Positions 1 through 10,814 of a stretch of DNA of 64,000 nt are shown one piece after another. Source of the stretch: Lepus europaeus (taxonomy: Eukaryota > Chordata > Mammalia > Lagomorpha > Leporidae); NCBI RefSeq assembly GCF_033115175.1, contig NC_084835.1, positions 101,772,448 to 101,836,447 on the forward strand, in the 5' to 3' direction. A program made the position numbers and the translations under genes. A model generated the notes under the pieces. It worked only from the letters and a program-made list of their open reading frames with translations. It was not told where the DNA came from and searched no databases. Positions within the stretch are counted from its first letter, which is position 1. Each line of letters begins with the position of its first letter.

Positions 1-170
1 AAAAAACCTAGCAAATTGACCAGTATAGCAAGTGTACATATTTCTGTTTGTAATTAACAGAAATCTATAGAAATTATTTTATAAAGTAAGCCATCCATAG
101 TTTATTTTCCTTCCTATAAATGCTATTACCTATTCATTAGGAAGGCAAAAAATTAAGCACAGTTGATTTT

Positions 171-506
171 TTTTTTTTTGACAGGCAGAGTGGACAGTGA
201 GAGAGAGACAAAGAGAAAGGTCTTCCTTTTGCCATTGGTTCACCCTCCAATGGCCGCCGCGGTAGCGCGCTGCGGCCGGCGCACCGCGCTGTTCCGATGG
301 CAGGAGCCAGGTGCTTCTCCTGGTCTCCCATGGGGTGCAGAGCCCAAGCACTTGGGCCATCCTCCACTGCACTCCCTGGCCACAGCAGAGAGCTGGCCTG
401 GAAGAGGGGCAACCGGGATAGAATCCGGCACCCCAACCGGGACTAGAACCCGGTGTGCCGGCGCCGCAAGGCGGAGGATTAGCCTGTTGAGCCACGGCGC
501 CGGCAA
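171..506 (-). mobile_element. Young CSINE (lagomorph C-repeat), full length
   Basis: Non-autonomous tRNA-derived SINE, mobilised by L1 machinery. Read on the minus strand it runs from the 'gccggcgccgtggctcaac' head (with the tRNA-like B-box 'ggttctagtcccg'), through the 'gcagtggaggatggcccaag' body and the 'ggccgccgcggta' block, to 'ctctgcctgtc' and an A tail, seen on plus as poly-T at 171-179. A 13-bp direct repeat 'cacagttgatttt' flanks it at 158-170 and 507-519, which fixes both insertion boundaries. The high CpG content and intact duplication point to a young copy. Open frames across it (for example 163-816 plus) are chance frames through the SINE. Confidence 0.93.
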
Positions 507-519
507 CACAGTTGATTTT

Positions 520-1931
520 AATGCTTTGTTATGGGTTGAGCTAAGAAACACCAGCACCTCCACTGCAAGAAAGGTTCTTCTCAAAGGATGGGTGGTGGAT
601 GGAACACCATACTGCAGCCGCTCAGAGCCAGGCTCCCGGTACTCTCAGGGAATTCTCTTAACCATCAAAGGTCAACACCACCAAGAAATCCAGATGCTCC
701 AGGAGCTACAAACATACTCCAAACTGCTGTTTCCTACTCTAAGCCTGAACGATACATTTCATCCAAGGATAGCAAGGAAAGTCACTCAAAGTTATCCCCT
801 GAATGCCCCTTTTTGAGTCTCCCTAGGTCACGCTCACGAGATACCTGGAAAGTGTTAACACATCAAGTAGAACTCAAGATCCAGGTGCTACTTTTCAATT
901 ACTTTAGGTGAGGTTAAGCAGGTGGTACTCAGGAAAGCAGAAAGGATACTGTGAACACAGAGAGAATCAAGGGGATATTCCCCCTTCAAAGTAAACTTTT
1001 AAATGAGCAAGGTATTATCAGGGTCCCTAAAAATACATGCAGCTACTGGATGTCCCTGGCTTGCCAAATCGTTGCCACCGAGTCTGCACTGCTGAATCTC
1101 CATAGGCAGAAGCCACCACTGAAGGCACATCTTTGCTCTGAATGCAACAACAGCCCCCCCAAGTGGCCTTCCACATACACTGTTTGATAGTGAGATTCTG
1201 TCCTGTCTCAAGTGATGGCTGTGCCTGCCCCAAAGGCAAGAAGCCAATCAGCCTCATGGGCTCTCTCGTTTCCCAACTTAGAAGGTTCCATGCCATGACC
1301 ATCCATCTCTACCAAACCATGTGCTCCCTATGGCATTTTAAACCAATTTTTCAAAACTCTTCATTGATTTTTCAATGTGAAACAAAAAGAATAAGCGGTA
1401 AGTCCATCAGTCATCACTGGTGAAGCACACAGGGAATGCCGCTTTTAATTTGGGTGAAAGCTCCACTTTGTGGTGTCTTATATGATTGCCAACAAAACAG
1501 AGCAGAGTTTTATAGCTGCAGGAGACATCCGCATTTTACAACTCAGAAACCCGCCTGCATGGGAGTCAAAAGGCTTAGACAATGAGTTGCAGAACAGAAC
1601 TAGAACAGTGGCTTCTGCGTCACTTACCTCCAGCCCAACACCGACTCAGCCTGGCTCCAGCTGTTCTCTCGTCAGCTCCACCACCTGCTGGAGGCGATGT
1701 TGCTCAGCCCCTTGAGCAACTTCATCCCATGCTGAAGCACACACTGAGAGCCATGAAATAAGTTCATCCCCTCCCCCATTCCACATGGTCCTGTTTCCCC
1801 AAAACTGCATATTGGTGTGTATGAGCCGAGAGGGTCAAAGGTCATCTTTGCTCTCAGACCTCCGGCTCCTCTGGCCTCAACAGGTTTTTCACTACTTCAT
1901 GATTTCATGATTTAGCAATAGCCCTACATGT
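520..1931. other. Unassigned non-repeat stretch
   Basis: I see no recognisable repeat, RNA gene or convincing exon here. Open frames are below 110 codons with no supporting splice or coding signals. Confidence 0.5.
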
Positions 1932-2063
1932 GAGAGTACTTCAAAGAGTTCATGGGGAAAAAAAAAAAAATTAAAAAATAAGTTTTTGTTGTTGAAAAGA
2001 TTTTGAAATCCATGCATAGCTTTACCATTATGTGCATTTTCCAGCATTTTTGAAGACCCCTCG
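1932..2063 (+). mobile_element. Mariner-like MITE, copy 1
   Basis: A 132-bp element with imperfect inverted ends, 'gagagtacttcaaagagttc' on the left and 'tttttgaagacccctc' on the right. The A-rich middle reads 'gaaatccatgcatagc'. The same layout recurs at 12.5, 25.6 and 37.9-38.6 kb. There is no transposase frame, so it was mobilised in trans. The mariner assignment rests on the 'cttcaaaaagttcatgg' terminal motif and TA-rich flanks, not on a database match. Confidence 0.72.
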
Positions 2064-2243
2064 TATTCTGTGCCTTGCTTTGACTCTTGGTTTCAATACA
2101 TATGAATACTTGCCCTTCGCCTCATTAGAGCTCTGATTTCACAAAGACAGTCTCTCCACAATTTGCCTCAAGTAACTGCCTGACCCTACTCTTGGCTCAC
2201 CCACCGGATTTTCCAGGTGTAGTATCTGTCTTTGGTACTACCT

Positions 2244-2585
2244 ACGGTCTGATTGTGCTTCCCCAAAATTCATAAAATGAAATCCTAACCCCCAACGTGA
2301 TGATCGTAGGAGGCAGGGCCCTTGGGGTGATAAGGGCATAAGTGTGGAGCCCTCGTGAATGGGATTAGTGCCTTTGTAAAAGACACCTGAGAGCCCTTAC
2401 CCTCTCTGCTATTTGAGTTCACATCGAAAAGACAGAGGTTTGTGAACAAGAACTCAAACCCTCACCAAACACAGAATCTGCCTGGACACTATCCTTGAAC
2501 TTCCCAGACACAACTGTGAGAAATAAATTCCTGTTGTTTATAAGCCACCAGATCTATAGTATTTGGTAATAGCAGCCCAAACAGT
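2244..2585 (+). mobile_element. MaLR LTR (MLT1/MST-type, ERVL-MaLR)
   Basis: An old solo LTR. Recognisable blocks are 'cttccccaaaattcat' near the start, 'gagccctcgtgaatgggatt' in the middle, and the polyadenylation region 'actgtgagaaataaattcc' followed by 'ttataagccacc'. The end 'agcagcccaaaca' is typical of the family. No internal gag/pol is present. The exact subfamily needs a repeat library. Confidence 0.78.
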
Positions 2586-2936
2586 TCTACCAGATCACCT
2601 TACTGAGCTACTGAGCCCAGCCCAGCTGCTGGGAGTATTGGAAGTTGCACCCTTCTCTTTATAATCACCCATGAATAGTAGCCACCTCATCCAGGAGGTG
2701 AACAGGAAAGGATTCATCAATACAGTGAGCACAGAACGTCAGCCCATTTACCTCAATTTGCCTCAAAGAGGGACAGCTATTGTGTGTGATTTAGTTTATT
2801 TTTCTTATCATCTTCCCACAAAGACCAGGCCAAGACTAGAGTTTCCTAGAGATCATATCTTCACTTTCACCTTCTTGCCTGCTCTCCTCTCTCTCTTAAT
2901 AGGCTTTTCCTTCTCCCACAATAAATCATTTGCATC

Positions 2937-3285
2937 CATTTTTTTAATTTTTAAAAGATTTATTTAAGTTGTACAAGTTCCATGTATTTTATACATACAG
3001 ATTTAGGAACATAGTGATACTTCCCACCCTACCCTCCCTCCTGCCCCCACTGAACCCCTTCTTTCTCCTCCATCTCCTATTCCCATTCTTAAATTTTACA
3101 GAGGTCTATTCTGTTTCCTTAATGATCATAAGGTTAACCCTACACTAGTAAAGAGTTCAACAAATAGTATGAAGACAAAAACACTATTCCACAAAACACA
3201 AGGACTGTATACAATCATCAATCTCAAAATGTCCATTTCACTCCAGTACGTTACATTTTAGGTAGTTTAGCATTGGTAGTTACAT
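2937..3285 (-). mobile_element. L1 3' UTR fragment
   Basis: On plus it begins with a T-rich run and 'ttatttaagttgtacaag', then the C-rich block 'cctaccctccctcctgcccc'. This matches the layout of the 3' UTR of the larger minus-strand L1 at 40.2 kb (T-run, 'acgtacagtttatgg', then a C-rich block). It represents only the extreme 3' end of a severely 5'-truncated, older insertion. Confidence 0.65.
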
Positions 3286-3369
3286 ATGAAGTTAATCTTA
3301 GGAAATTTATCATCTAAAACAATATTTCCTGAGAAAAATCACTTATTTAATTTTGGTCCTGTACCTTAT

Positions 3370-3534
3370 TTTATATATATAGATCTCATATATATATATA
3401 TATATACACTATATATATATATATATATATATGTAGAGAGAGAGAGAGAGAGGAGAGGAGAAGAGAGGAGAGGAATGTTAGTTGAGAGGCAGACACACAC
3501 AGACTCAGACACAGAGAAAGAGAGAGAGAGAGAA
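3370..3534. repeat. Compound (TA)n(GA)n microsatellite
   Basis: Two TA tracts of about 22 bp run into a GA/GAGGA tract, then a short CA tract, then GA again. The purine part overlaps the GA-rich tail region of a degraded minus-strand CSINE. Length is probably polymorphic. Confidence 0.9.
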
Positions 3535-3755
3535 TGACTATTAAAAAAGGAAACATTCCCATCCACTCGTTCACCCCACAATGATTGCAATGCCCAAACT
3601 TGGGCTGAAGCTGAATCCAGGGGTCAGAAACTCAGTATAGATCTGCATAGAAGAGAGAATCGTATTTAGTTAAGGCAACCCTAATGCTTCCCAGGATCTG
3701 CACCATCAGAATGCCTGAGTCAAGCATCCAATCTTGAACTTTGCATCTAGGGAAC
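3433..3755 (-). mobile_element. Degraded CSINE with expanded GA region
   Basis: Minus-strand old CSINE. The recognisable block on plus is 'catccactcgttcacccc' followed by 'tgattgcaatgcccaaact' and 'gctgaagctgaatccagg'. This corresponds to the inverse of the usual 'ggaagtgaaccagtagatgg' region. The head half is strongly diverged, so the lower boundary of the repeat is approximate. Confidence 0.55.
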
Positions 3756-3839
3756 TCAACCTAAGACACATGACCTTGCTGGGTAGCTCTGGCCACTGAT
3801 TACAGGCACTAGCTGTGGGCAGGATGAATGCCTCACTCA

Positions 3840-4060
3840 CTGAGTCCTAGAGGGATTTTTATTCAAATTCTGGGATTTACTAGCTACCTAAAATGGGTCA
3901 AATTATTTCACTTTTGTATTATCTCACTTTTGTAAGTTGCAATTTCCTTGCCTCCAAAAGGAGATACTGCTACAGAATTTTTGCAAGAATTAAAAGTTAG
4001 AATACTACTACAACTTTCTAGCCTGGTGAGGAACACAATTCCTCTGATATGTTAACAGTA
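3840..4060 (+). mobile_element. MIR SINE
   Basis: An old mammalian MIR. Visible blocks are 'ttcaaattctgggatttact', 'gttgcaatttccttgcctcc' and 'gcaagaattaaaagttagaa', matching the MIR order of 'cggctctgccacttac', 'cctcagtttcctcatctg' and 'gaggattaaatgagt'. Confidence 0.6.
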
Positions 4061-4079
4061 GTAATAGTGGAGTCTAATA

Positions 4080-4305
4080 CTTCCTGGGCAATTACTATGC
4101 CCCACACTCTGTGTTAAGCATGTTACATTCATTATTTTATTTGACCTTCTCATCAGTCCTTTGAGGTAGTTTCAACTATTACCCCCACACTACAGATAAA
4201 GAATCTAAGACTATTACTTGACCAAAGTCTCATACTCTGTAGCAAGCAGAGCCCAGATTTGAATCCAGATAATCTGGTCATAAATGATGGAACTGCACCT
4301 GTCTC
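4080..4305 (-). mobile_element. MIR SINE
   Basis: Reverse-orientation MIR with 'ctctgtgttaagcatgttac', then 'cctttgaggtagtttcaact', 'ctacagataaagaatctaag' and 'ccagatttgaatccagat'. The block order is that of an inverted MIR including its core. Confidence 0.78.
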
Positions 4306-5610
4306 CAGTTGTGTGACATCTCCTTTCTTGTAGCCACATACATCTTCCCTCTCACATCCATTCTAAACCTCTCAACTCCTGCTACTTTTACAATGCCCAC
4401 CTGTTTGTAGTATGTTCCAATTAAATACTGCTTGCTCTTGGTCTCCATCCCTCAACAAAACTTCACACTCCTGTGTCCTGATCTGCGTTAGTTGACATTG
4501 ATGAGCCCAGGTTCACACGGGTGCTATATGACAGCACACCATGGTTTTACGTTTATCGAGCTTAGACGACCTTTGAGATTTAAGCTTGTCCCTCAATGAC
4601 ATCTTCCCCAGGAATGCATCATTTCAAGCATCTAGGTAAGTCAGTACAGGGAAAAATGTTGTGGGCAGGATTTTTATTCCCAATATTTCACAAATCCTCC
4701 CACATCAGTGATTGCCACTTTCTCTCTGTAAAACATTCTGAGCTGAACACCCTATCTCAAAGGGATTTCACACCTGATCATTGGGGGATCAATTTTCCAT
4801 TAGCCCAGCTGGACAGCGCCCATTCAGTCATTCCCGCCTTCATAAACATTAGGTATTCCATTTTATTTTTAAGGCACACAACATGTTCTTATTTCTGAAA
4901 AGCACTCAGGTCAGCTTCAGATTTTCCTTCCAAATAGAGAACAGGGAGACAAGAGATGAAAAATAAAGGTTAGGTAATGTCCTTTCTTTTGTATTATGCT
5001 TCACTGTATTTTAGTTCACTTGCACAATGATATAGATTATGCTACAGCAGCAAAGCTTCCTTCTTTTTGCAGGTCTTAGCAGACTCGTGCATTAGGTAGA
5101 GGAAAGAAAGGTTAAGAAAAAGTTCTTCTGAGCAAATGAGCCTGTAGATGAAACCTTTCATTAGGCACACAGCTCATTGAATCTAATCGGAGAGATTCAA
5201 ACGAGGGTAACACTTGACCTCAGCCCTCTTCCACTGGGGGACATGGTGGGAGCTCAGCCTGTCTCTCAATTTCTGAATGTCAATTAGAGCACAAATGTCC
5301 AAAATATGGGCTTACATGGATTATGCATAATGAAATGGGGCGTTTAAATCTATATTTTTCCTTTGATATCCCCACAGGGAACCCAGCAAGTTTCCTTAAT
5401 AATCAGAAAATATGCTTAGCAATTCAAAAAAGCATTATAAGATCACAATTCAGATACAATGACTAAAAATCACAGTAAATAAGCCAGAAAAAAATGTCTT
5501 GAAAAATAAAGACAAAGGAAATCAGATAACAAAAGTTAATCATCTTAGATCATTAACTTTAAAAAATTAGCCATACAAACAGTATATATACAGAATCCTC
5601 TCACTTTGAT
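4306..5610. other. Unassigned non-repeat stretch
   Basis: AT-rich sequence without a recognisable repeat. The 100-codon open frame at 4596-4898 has no splice, start-context or polyadenylation support and looks random. Confidence 0.5.
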
Positions 5611-5627
5611 TAAAAATGCATATATAT

Positions 5628-5944
5628 CCACCTTGCGGCGCCGGCACACCGGGTTCTAGTCCCGGTCGGGGCACCGATCCTGTCCCGGTTGCCCCTCTTC
5701 CAGGCCAGCTCTCTGCTGTGGCTAGGGAGTGCAGTGGAGGATGGCCCAAGTGTTTGGGTCCTGCACCCCATGGGAGACCAGGAGAAGCACCTGGCTCCTG
5801 CCATCGGAATAGCGCGGTGCGCCGGCCGCAGCGCGCTACCGCGGCGGCCATTGGAGGGTGAACCAACGGCAAAAGGAAGACCTTTCTCTCTGTCTCTCTC
5901 TCTCACTGTCCACTCTGCCTGTCAAAAAAAAAAAAAAATTTTTT
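5628..5944 (+). mobile_element. Young CSINE, slightly 5'-truncated
   Basis: A young-type copy that starts at 'ccaccttgcggcgccggc', lacking the first 35 or so head bases. It has an intact B-box, the 'gcagcgcgctaccgcggcgg' CpG block, and a tail of 14 A followed by T-rich sequence. A perfect 17-bp direct repeat flanks it, 'taaaaatgcatatatat' at 5611-5627 and 5945-5961, so the missing head was lost at insertion. Confidence 0.93.
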
Positions 5945-6222
5945 TAAAAATGCATATATATTTATAACACAGGTATTTTTTAATACACTGGCTCACTTTA
6001 CCAGCCCCTTTATGGAACAACCAAATTCTGTCCTAATGTCCAGGAAAATTAAGACAGTGTGGATTTTAAAGTCTCTTAAACAAAGTCTCTTGCCCTTTTG
6101 GTAACTTTTCTAAGAATAAATTCATCAGATTTGATTGTCAAAAATTTTGGCAGAATAAAGACTTCATTTTGGTTACCAAAAAAAATGCATATATATATAC
6201 ATATGCACTAAATAAAATATCT

Positions 6223-6566
6223 GGGGTCAAGCATTATAGCATAGCATGTTAAGTCAGTGCCACTTGAGACACCTCCATCCCATATCAGAGAGCCTGATTC
6301 AAGACCCACTTACTTGGCTTCCAATCCAGTTTCCTGTTATTTCAAACCTTGGGAGACATCAGTTGTTAGCACAAGTAATTGAGTCCCTGCCATCCACATA
6401 GGAGACTTGGATGGAGTTCCTGGCTCCTAGCTTTGGCCTAGAGCAGCCCTGGCTATTGGCATTTGAACTAGCAGATGAAAGATCAATCTCTCGCGCTCTC
6501 TCTCTCTCTCTTTCCCTCTCTTTCACTTTGCCTCTTTCAAATAAGTAAATAAATCTTTTTTAAAAA
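6223..6566 (+). mobile_element. Old CSINE
   Basis: An older subfamily recognisable by 'gccacttgagacacctccat', 'ttcctggctcctagctttgg', a CT-rich run and the tail 'caaataagtaaataaatct'. It has diverged across the head, and the CpG sites seen in the young copies have decayed. Confidence 0.83.
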
Positions 6567-6620
6567 AATTATCTGGAAAATTATAACTTGGTTGTTCTTT
6601 CTGAGTAATAGAAACATATT

Positions 6621-7020
6621 TGTGGGCTGAATTGTGCCCCTGAAAAATGTATGGTGAAGTCCTACCTAACCCACAGCACTTTAGAATGTGACTTATTTAG
6701 AAATAAGCTTGTTGCCACACTAGAGTAGGATGGTGTCCTTATAAGCAGAGAGGAAATACAAGGGGAGGAGATGACCATGTGAAGACACAGACATGCGCAG
6801 AAGGACATGAAGCAATAGAGGCAGGGTTGGAGGAATGTGGCTGCAAGCCAAGGCTTGATGTCCCTGCAAGAGGCAAAGAAAGATGCTCCCCTATAAATGC
6901 CAGAGGGATGTCATGCTGATGCTTTGATTTTGGACTTCTGGCCCTAAGACTACAAGAAAATGAATATCTGTTGCCCAACTTGTAGTACTTGATTAAGATA
7001 ATACTAGGAAACAAATACTA
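6621..7020 (+). mobile_element. MaLR LTR (MLT1-like)
   Basis: A solo LTR beginning 'tgtgggctgaattgtgcccc', with 'tgaagtcctacctaaccc', 'ggtgtccttataagcagag', 'gaccatgtgaagacacag' and a decayed 3' region ending near 'actaggaaacaaatac'. The block order is diagnostic for MLT1-type LTRs. Confidence 0.77.
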
Positions 7021-7234
7021 TAATAACACTTTTCAACATCTGGTTTGTAAACTTTTACTTTCAGCAAAACATATACACTAATTTTTTTTTATTTTTGCAG
7101 AGGTTACTTTAATGAAAGAAAGGAGGAAGAAAGAAACGAGTGAAAGACAATGAGACTAATTTTCTTATTGTTAACCACCTTAGGTGATGCTCTAGGGATG
7201 TTTACTAAAAGAATAGTAAATTAGCTACACGGTC

Positions 7235-7433
7235 ATTAAGTAAACTGAAAATAGATCTTTGTGAAAATTAAGAGTGGGAATGCAAGATGGAGGGGGGAAG
7301 GATTGGAGTGTGTGTGGGAGGGAGGGTAGAGAGGGGAAGTGTCACTATGTTCCAAAATCTGTATATATGAAATATATGAAACTTATATAACTTAAATAAA
7401 ATTATTATAAAATAAATAAATAAATAATAAAAA
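7235..7433 (+). mobile_element. L1 3' end fragment
   Basis: G-rich 3' UTR block 'gggaggggaagtgtcacta' with 'tccaaaatctgtatatatga', then an A-rich tail with several 'aaataaat' units at 7390-7433. The upstream limit is unclear and could lie nearer 7130. Confidence 0.55.
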
Positions 7434-7679
7434 TCATGGCTAATAGGAACCCTCAGAGGCCAACAACAGCTCCCTGGGGCCTCTTTTTACAGTTCTGGGT
7501 TATCCAGGTCACTGCATTTGCTGATATGTACCCAGGTCTTACCCTCTGTTGAATTCCTCCAGCCACTAGCAAAGTGCCCTGATCTGCTACCCTACACATT
7601 CTCCTTCATTAATCAAATGCTGTCCATTCCCAGACTCTTTGCCCCAGGACCCTGCTCTCTGTGTGGCATCCTTTGATTT

Positions 7680-8193
7680 ATTCATTCATCAGTTATCTAC
7701 TGAGCACTATGCTGGGCCAGGTAATGGGCTAGAAATGTAAAAATAAATAAGAACAGTCCTTGCCCACACAGAGTTCAAGGTCTAGTGGAGCAGAAAGACA
7801 TGAAACAGAACATTCATTAGAGTGTGGAAATGGCTCAGTATGGAGAGTCTTGCAGGGGTCAGAGCAGAGCACACTGTGAGACCTCAAAACAAGGCCCTTT
7901 CACCCAGACTTAAAAGGAGCAGGGGTTAGAAAGGAACCAAATTTTGAAGCACATGTGAGCACCAGCGCAACTGAAGAGAAGAAAGAGGGAATTTGCAAAG
8001 AAAGGTAGAGGAAATGCCATGCAGATGGAGAAATGCAAGACACTTGCATAACAGAGAGCGAAGCTTCTGGAGTGGGAGTCAGGGGCTCATTGCTCAAAGA
8101 GATTAGAGATGATAAGATAGAAGCACTGAACTTGACTCTGTGGGTTTGAAAAAACACTGGTGAGCATTAGATGGAGAGGAGTTACATAATCAT
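7680..8193 (-). mobile_element. L2 LINE fragment, first part
   Basis: Inverted L2 3' end: 'tattcattcatcagttatct', 'tgggccaggtaatgggctag' and 'cacagagttcaaggtctagt' follow the order of an inverted L2. The element is interrupted by two CSINE insertions and resumes at 8522-8542 and 9284-9445. Confidence 0.75.
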
Positions 8194-8199
8194 AGTCAT

Positions 8200-8521
8200 A
8201 TTTTTTATTTATATTTATTTAACTTGTTTAAGAGGCAAAGAGATAGACCAACAGAAACAAAGATATCTCCTATTCACCAGGTCATTCCTCAAATGCCCAC
8301 AAAAGCCAGGGCTCAACCAAGCCCAAACCAGGAGCTGGGAACAGAATTCAGGTCTACCATGCGGATGACAGAAACCCAACTACTTGAGTCATCATACTTC
8401 TCCCTAGGATGTGTTTTAGCAGAAAGCTGGAATGGAGAATGGATCTAGGATCCAAACCTAACACTCCAAAATGGGATGCAGATGTCCACAGCAATAGCTT
8501 AACCACTACACCAAAACACAG
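8200..8521 (-). mobile_element. Old CSINE inserted in L2
   Basis: A diverged minus-strand copy. On plus it starts with T/A-rich tail sequence 'ttttttatttatatttattt', continues through 'gaggcaaagagatagacc' and ends at 'ccactacaccaaaacac', the inverted head. It separates L2 sequence ending near 8193 from L2 sequence resuming at about 8522. Confidence 0.72.
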
Positions 8522-8542
8522 AGTCATCACTAAGAAAGATCA

Positions 8543-8627
8543 CTGGGCCCAGCACTGTGGGTTAAAGCCCCAGCCTGCAGTGCCGGCATTTCATATGGGT
8601 GCTGGTTTGAGCCCCAGCTGCTCCACT

Positions 8628-8668
<41 letters not shown>

Positions 8669-9275
8669 ACAGGCAGAGTGGATAGTGAGAGAGAGAGACA
8701 GAGAGAAAGGTCTTCCTTTTTGCCGTTGGTTCACCCTCCAATGGCCGCCGCGGTAGGTGCGCTGCGGCCGGCGCACCACGCTGTTCCGATGGCAGGAGCC
8801 AGGTGCTTCTCCTGGTCTCCCATGGGGTGCAGGGCCCAAGCACTTGGGCCATCCTCCACTGCACTCCCGGGCCACAGCAGAGGGCTGGCCTGGAAGAGGG
8901 GCAACCGGGACAGGATCGGTGCCCCGACCGGGACTAGAACCCGGTGTGCCGGCGCCGCAAGGTGGAGGATTAGCCTAGTGAGCCGCGGCGCCGGCCAGCT
9001 GCTCCACTTCTGATCCAGCTCCCTGCTAATGTGCCTGGGAAAGTAGTGAAGGATGGTCCAAGTCCTTGGGCCCCTTCACCCACATGGGAGACCAGGAAGA
9101 ATCTCCAGGTTCCTGGCTTCAGATTGGCTGAGCTCCAGCCATTGCAGCCATTTGGGGAGTGAACCAGCGGATAGAAGACTTCTCTCTTTCTCTCTGTTTC
9201 TACCTATCTCTATCTCTCTCTCTCTCTCTCTGTAACTCTTTCAAATAAATAAATCTTTTTAAAAAATAAAATAAA
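8543..9275 (+). mobile_element. CSINE split by a younger CSINE
   Basis: An older-type CSINE starting 'gggcccagcactgtggg' and ending 'caaataaataaatctttt'. It is interrupted at 8631-8994 by a minus-strand young copy. The two halves (8543-8630 and 9012-9275) join cleanly at 'cagctgctccacttct', one copy of which is the duplication from the second event. The outer copy interrupts the L2 relic, with 'aagaaagat' at both outer edges (8532-8540 and about 9277-9285). Confidence 0.9.
8631..8994 (-). mobile_element. Young CSINE nested in older CSINE
   Basis: A full-length young copy, inverted, with an uninterrupted T run of about 37 bases (the A tail) at 8631-8667. A perfect direct repeat 'ccagctgctccacttct' lies at 8614-8630 and 8995-9011. 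The long uninterrupted tail and intact CpG sites indicate recent insertion. Confidence 0.95.
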
Positions 9276-9283
9276 AAAGAAAG

Positions 9284-9445
9284 ATTGCTCTGGGGGCATT
9301 ATGAAAGGCTGTTTGCAAGTAACAAGAATGAAGGGCAACTGTATTACTGGGAGTCCAGGCAATAGTGAGGCAGGCTGTATGAGAGTAAGAGCAATAGAGT
9401 AGGCAGATGAGCTGGAGCAGATGTGTGCTGAACATGACTAAGAGT
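9284..9445 (-). mobile_element. L2 LINE fragment, continuation
   Basis: Sequence from 'agattgctctgggggcat' continues the L2 interrupted at 8193, in the same orientation. The L2 order 'agatcactctggctgctg' followed by 'caatagtgaggcaggc'-like blocks is retained. Confidence 0.55.
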
Positions 9446-9655
9446 GGTCGCACATCGCATGAACTCCAGTTCTGCCATTTACTTTTTGCAAAAAGTTCAG
9501 CAAACCTACTTACCATTTTGTGCATTGGTTTTCTCACCCTTATAATGAGAAGAATTGCAGAATTTACCTCTCTGGGTTATGTAAAAGAGTAAATGAGCTG
9601 ATATGTGTGTCAAACACTTTAAAAGTGTCTGGCATCTATTATATATTCAGCAATT
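9446..9655 (+). mobile_element. MIR SINE
   Basis: Blocks 'tccagttctgccatttactt', 'ttggttttctcacccttata', 'gagtaaatgagctgatatg' and 'gtgtctggcatctattat' follow the MIR consensus order on plus. Confidence 0.68.
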
Positions 9656-9968
9656 GTGGGGCAGGCATTGTGGTACAGTGGTGAAGATGCCACTTGGAAC
9701 ATCCACATCCCTTATCAGAGTGTCTGGGTCCAGGTCTCAGCTCCACTTCCCATTTCTGCTTCTTGTTAATTTGCATCCTAGGAGGCAGCAGTTCACGACT
9801 CAAATTGTTGGGTCTCTGCTACTCACTTTGGAGACTGAGATGGAGTTCTGGGCTCATGATTTTGGTGTGGTCCAGCTCTGACTGTTGCAGGCATTTGGGG
9901 AATCAACAATTGGATGGAGGTTCGCTCTTTCTGTCTTCTGTATCTCTCTGCCTTTCAAATAAAGGAAA
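9656..9968 (+). mobile_element. Old CSINE
   Basis: Begins 'tggggcaggcattgtggta', contains 'gccacttggaacatccacat' and 'tggagttctgggctcatga', and ends 'ctctgcctttcaaataaagg'. It belongs to the same older subfamily as the copies at 6.2 and 28.8 kb ('gccactt' head rather than the 'gccggcatcccat' head). Confidence 0.82.
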
Positions 9969-10084
9969 ATTTAAAAAGAAAACAATTGTAACTGTTATTA
10001 ATCATGTATAGTCATACACATATTTATGAGTTACCAGGTCTTTGTGAAAAATTCTACTGCAACTTCAAGTTTTAATCCAGGCAA

Positions 10085-10410
10085 TGGTGTCTACCTACCC
10101 TGCTTCCTTTTTTCCCTGACTCCCTTAATTCAATCTTTTCTTAGTCATGACTTCTTCCAGAAAGTCTCCTTGATTCCTTATGTCTGAGTTAATTAGGTGT
10201 CCTATGAGCACCACGCACTGTCCCATCACAGCAGGTACCACCTGAAGCTATAATGGTTCTTTTCCTTTCCAAACTGAACTCTCCCCTGGACTGAAGCCTC
10301 ATGAGGAAAAGATCAAGTTCATGGTATCTATCACCATATCCCCAATGCCTAGCTTGGTAATGGTGTTTAAATGTGTTCATGATAAGTGCATGAGTGAGTG
10401 AATAATTTAA
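10085..10410 (+). mobile_element. L2 LINE 3' end
   Basis: Plus-oriented L2 3' end: 'ttcttccagaaagtctcctt', 'actgaagcctcatgaggaa', 'ccccaatgcctagcttgg' and the terminal 'gtgagtgaataa'. It matches the L2 tail order 'agaaggccttcc', 'gcaggga', 'ccagtgcctagca', 'tgaatgaa'. Confidence 0.65.
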
Positions 10411-10814
10411 CTTACTAATCCAAAAAGGAGAAAATTGTGAGATCAGGTTTGAACATGTCTGAACTGAGTTATGAGTAGAATATTCAAATGAAGTTAGCTT
10501 GTAGGCAATTAGCAACAGATTTATGGAGCTCAGAAAAATGTGTTTGGGTTAAAACTAGGCAGTCCACATTAGCATACCCTGTTAAAGTATGAGAATAACG
10601 GACCTGGAAAAAAATGGAATTAGTAGAAGAGATCAAGTGAGTGGCAGGAGGTTGGCTGGTCCAGTGTCTGCAAAATGAGGTGTTGTTCTGCCATTTAACA
10701 AAACCAGTAGTAGATGTCTTATGGAAGCTAGGGGCTTTCAGAAATTCTTTTTGTAGATGGCACTTTCTTGGAGCCCCTCAAAAATATACCAGATGGGTAG
10801 ACATATATTTTTCC
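10411..10814. other. Unassigned stretch
   Basis: Nothing recognisable between the L2 tail and the MaLR LTR. Confidence 0.5.

Noticed and set aside
163..816. 217-codon plus-strand frame
   Set aside because: Most of it is the inverted young CSINE. The same peptide pattern (HPPMAAAVA, GARCFSWSPMGC) recurs in every young copy.
8666..9013. 115-codon frame resembling a conserved protein seen at several loci
   Set aside because: The apparent conservation is SINE sequence shared between copies (8.7, 30.8, 39.9 kb and others), not a gene family.
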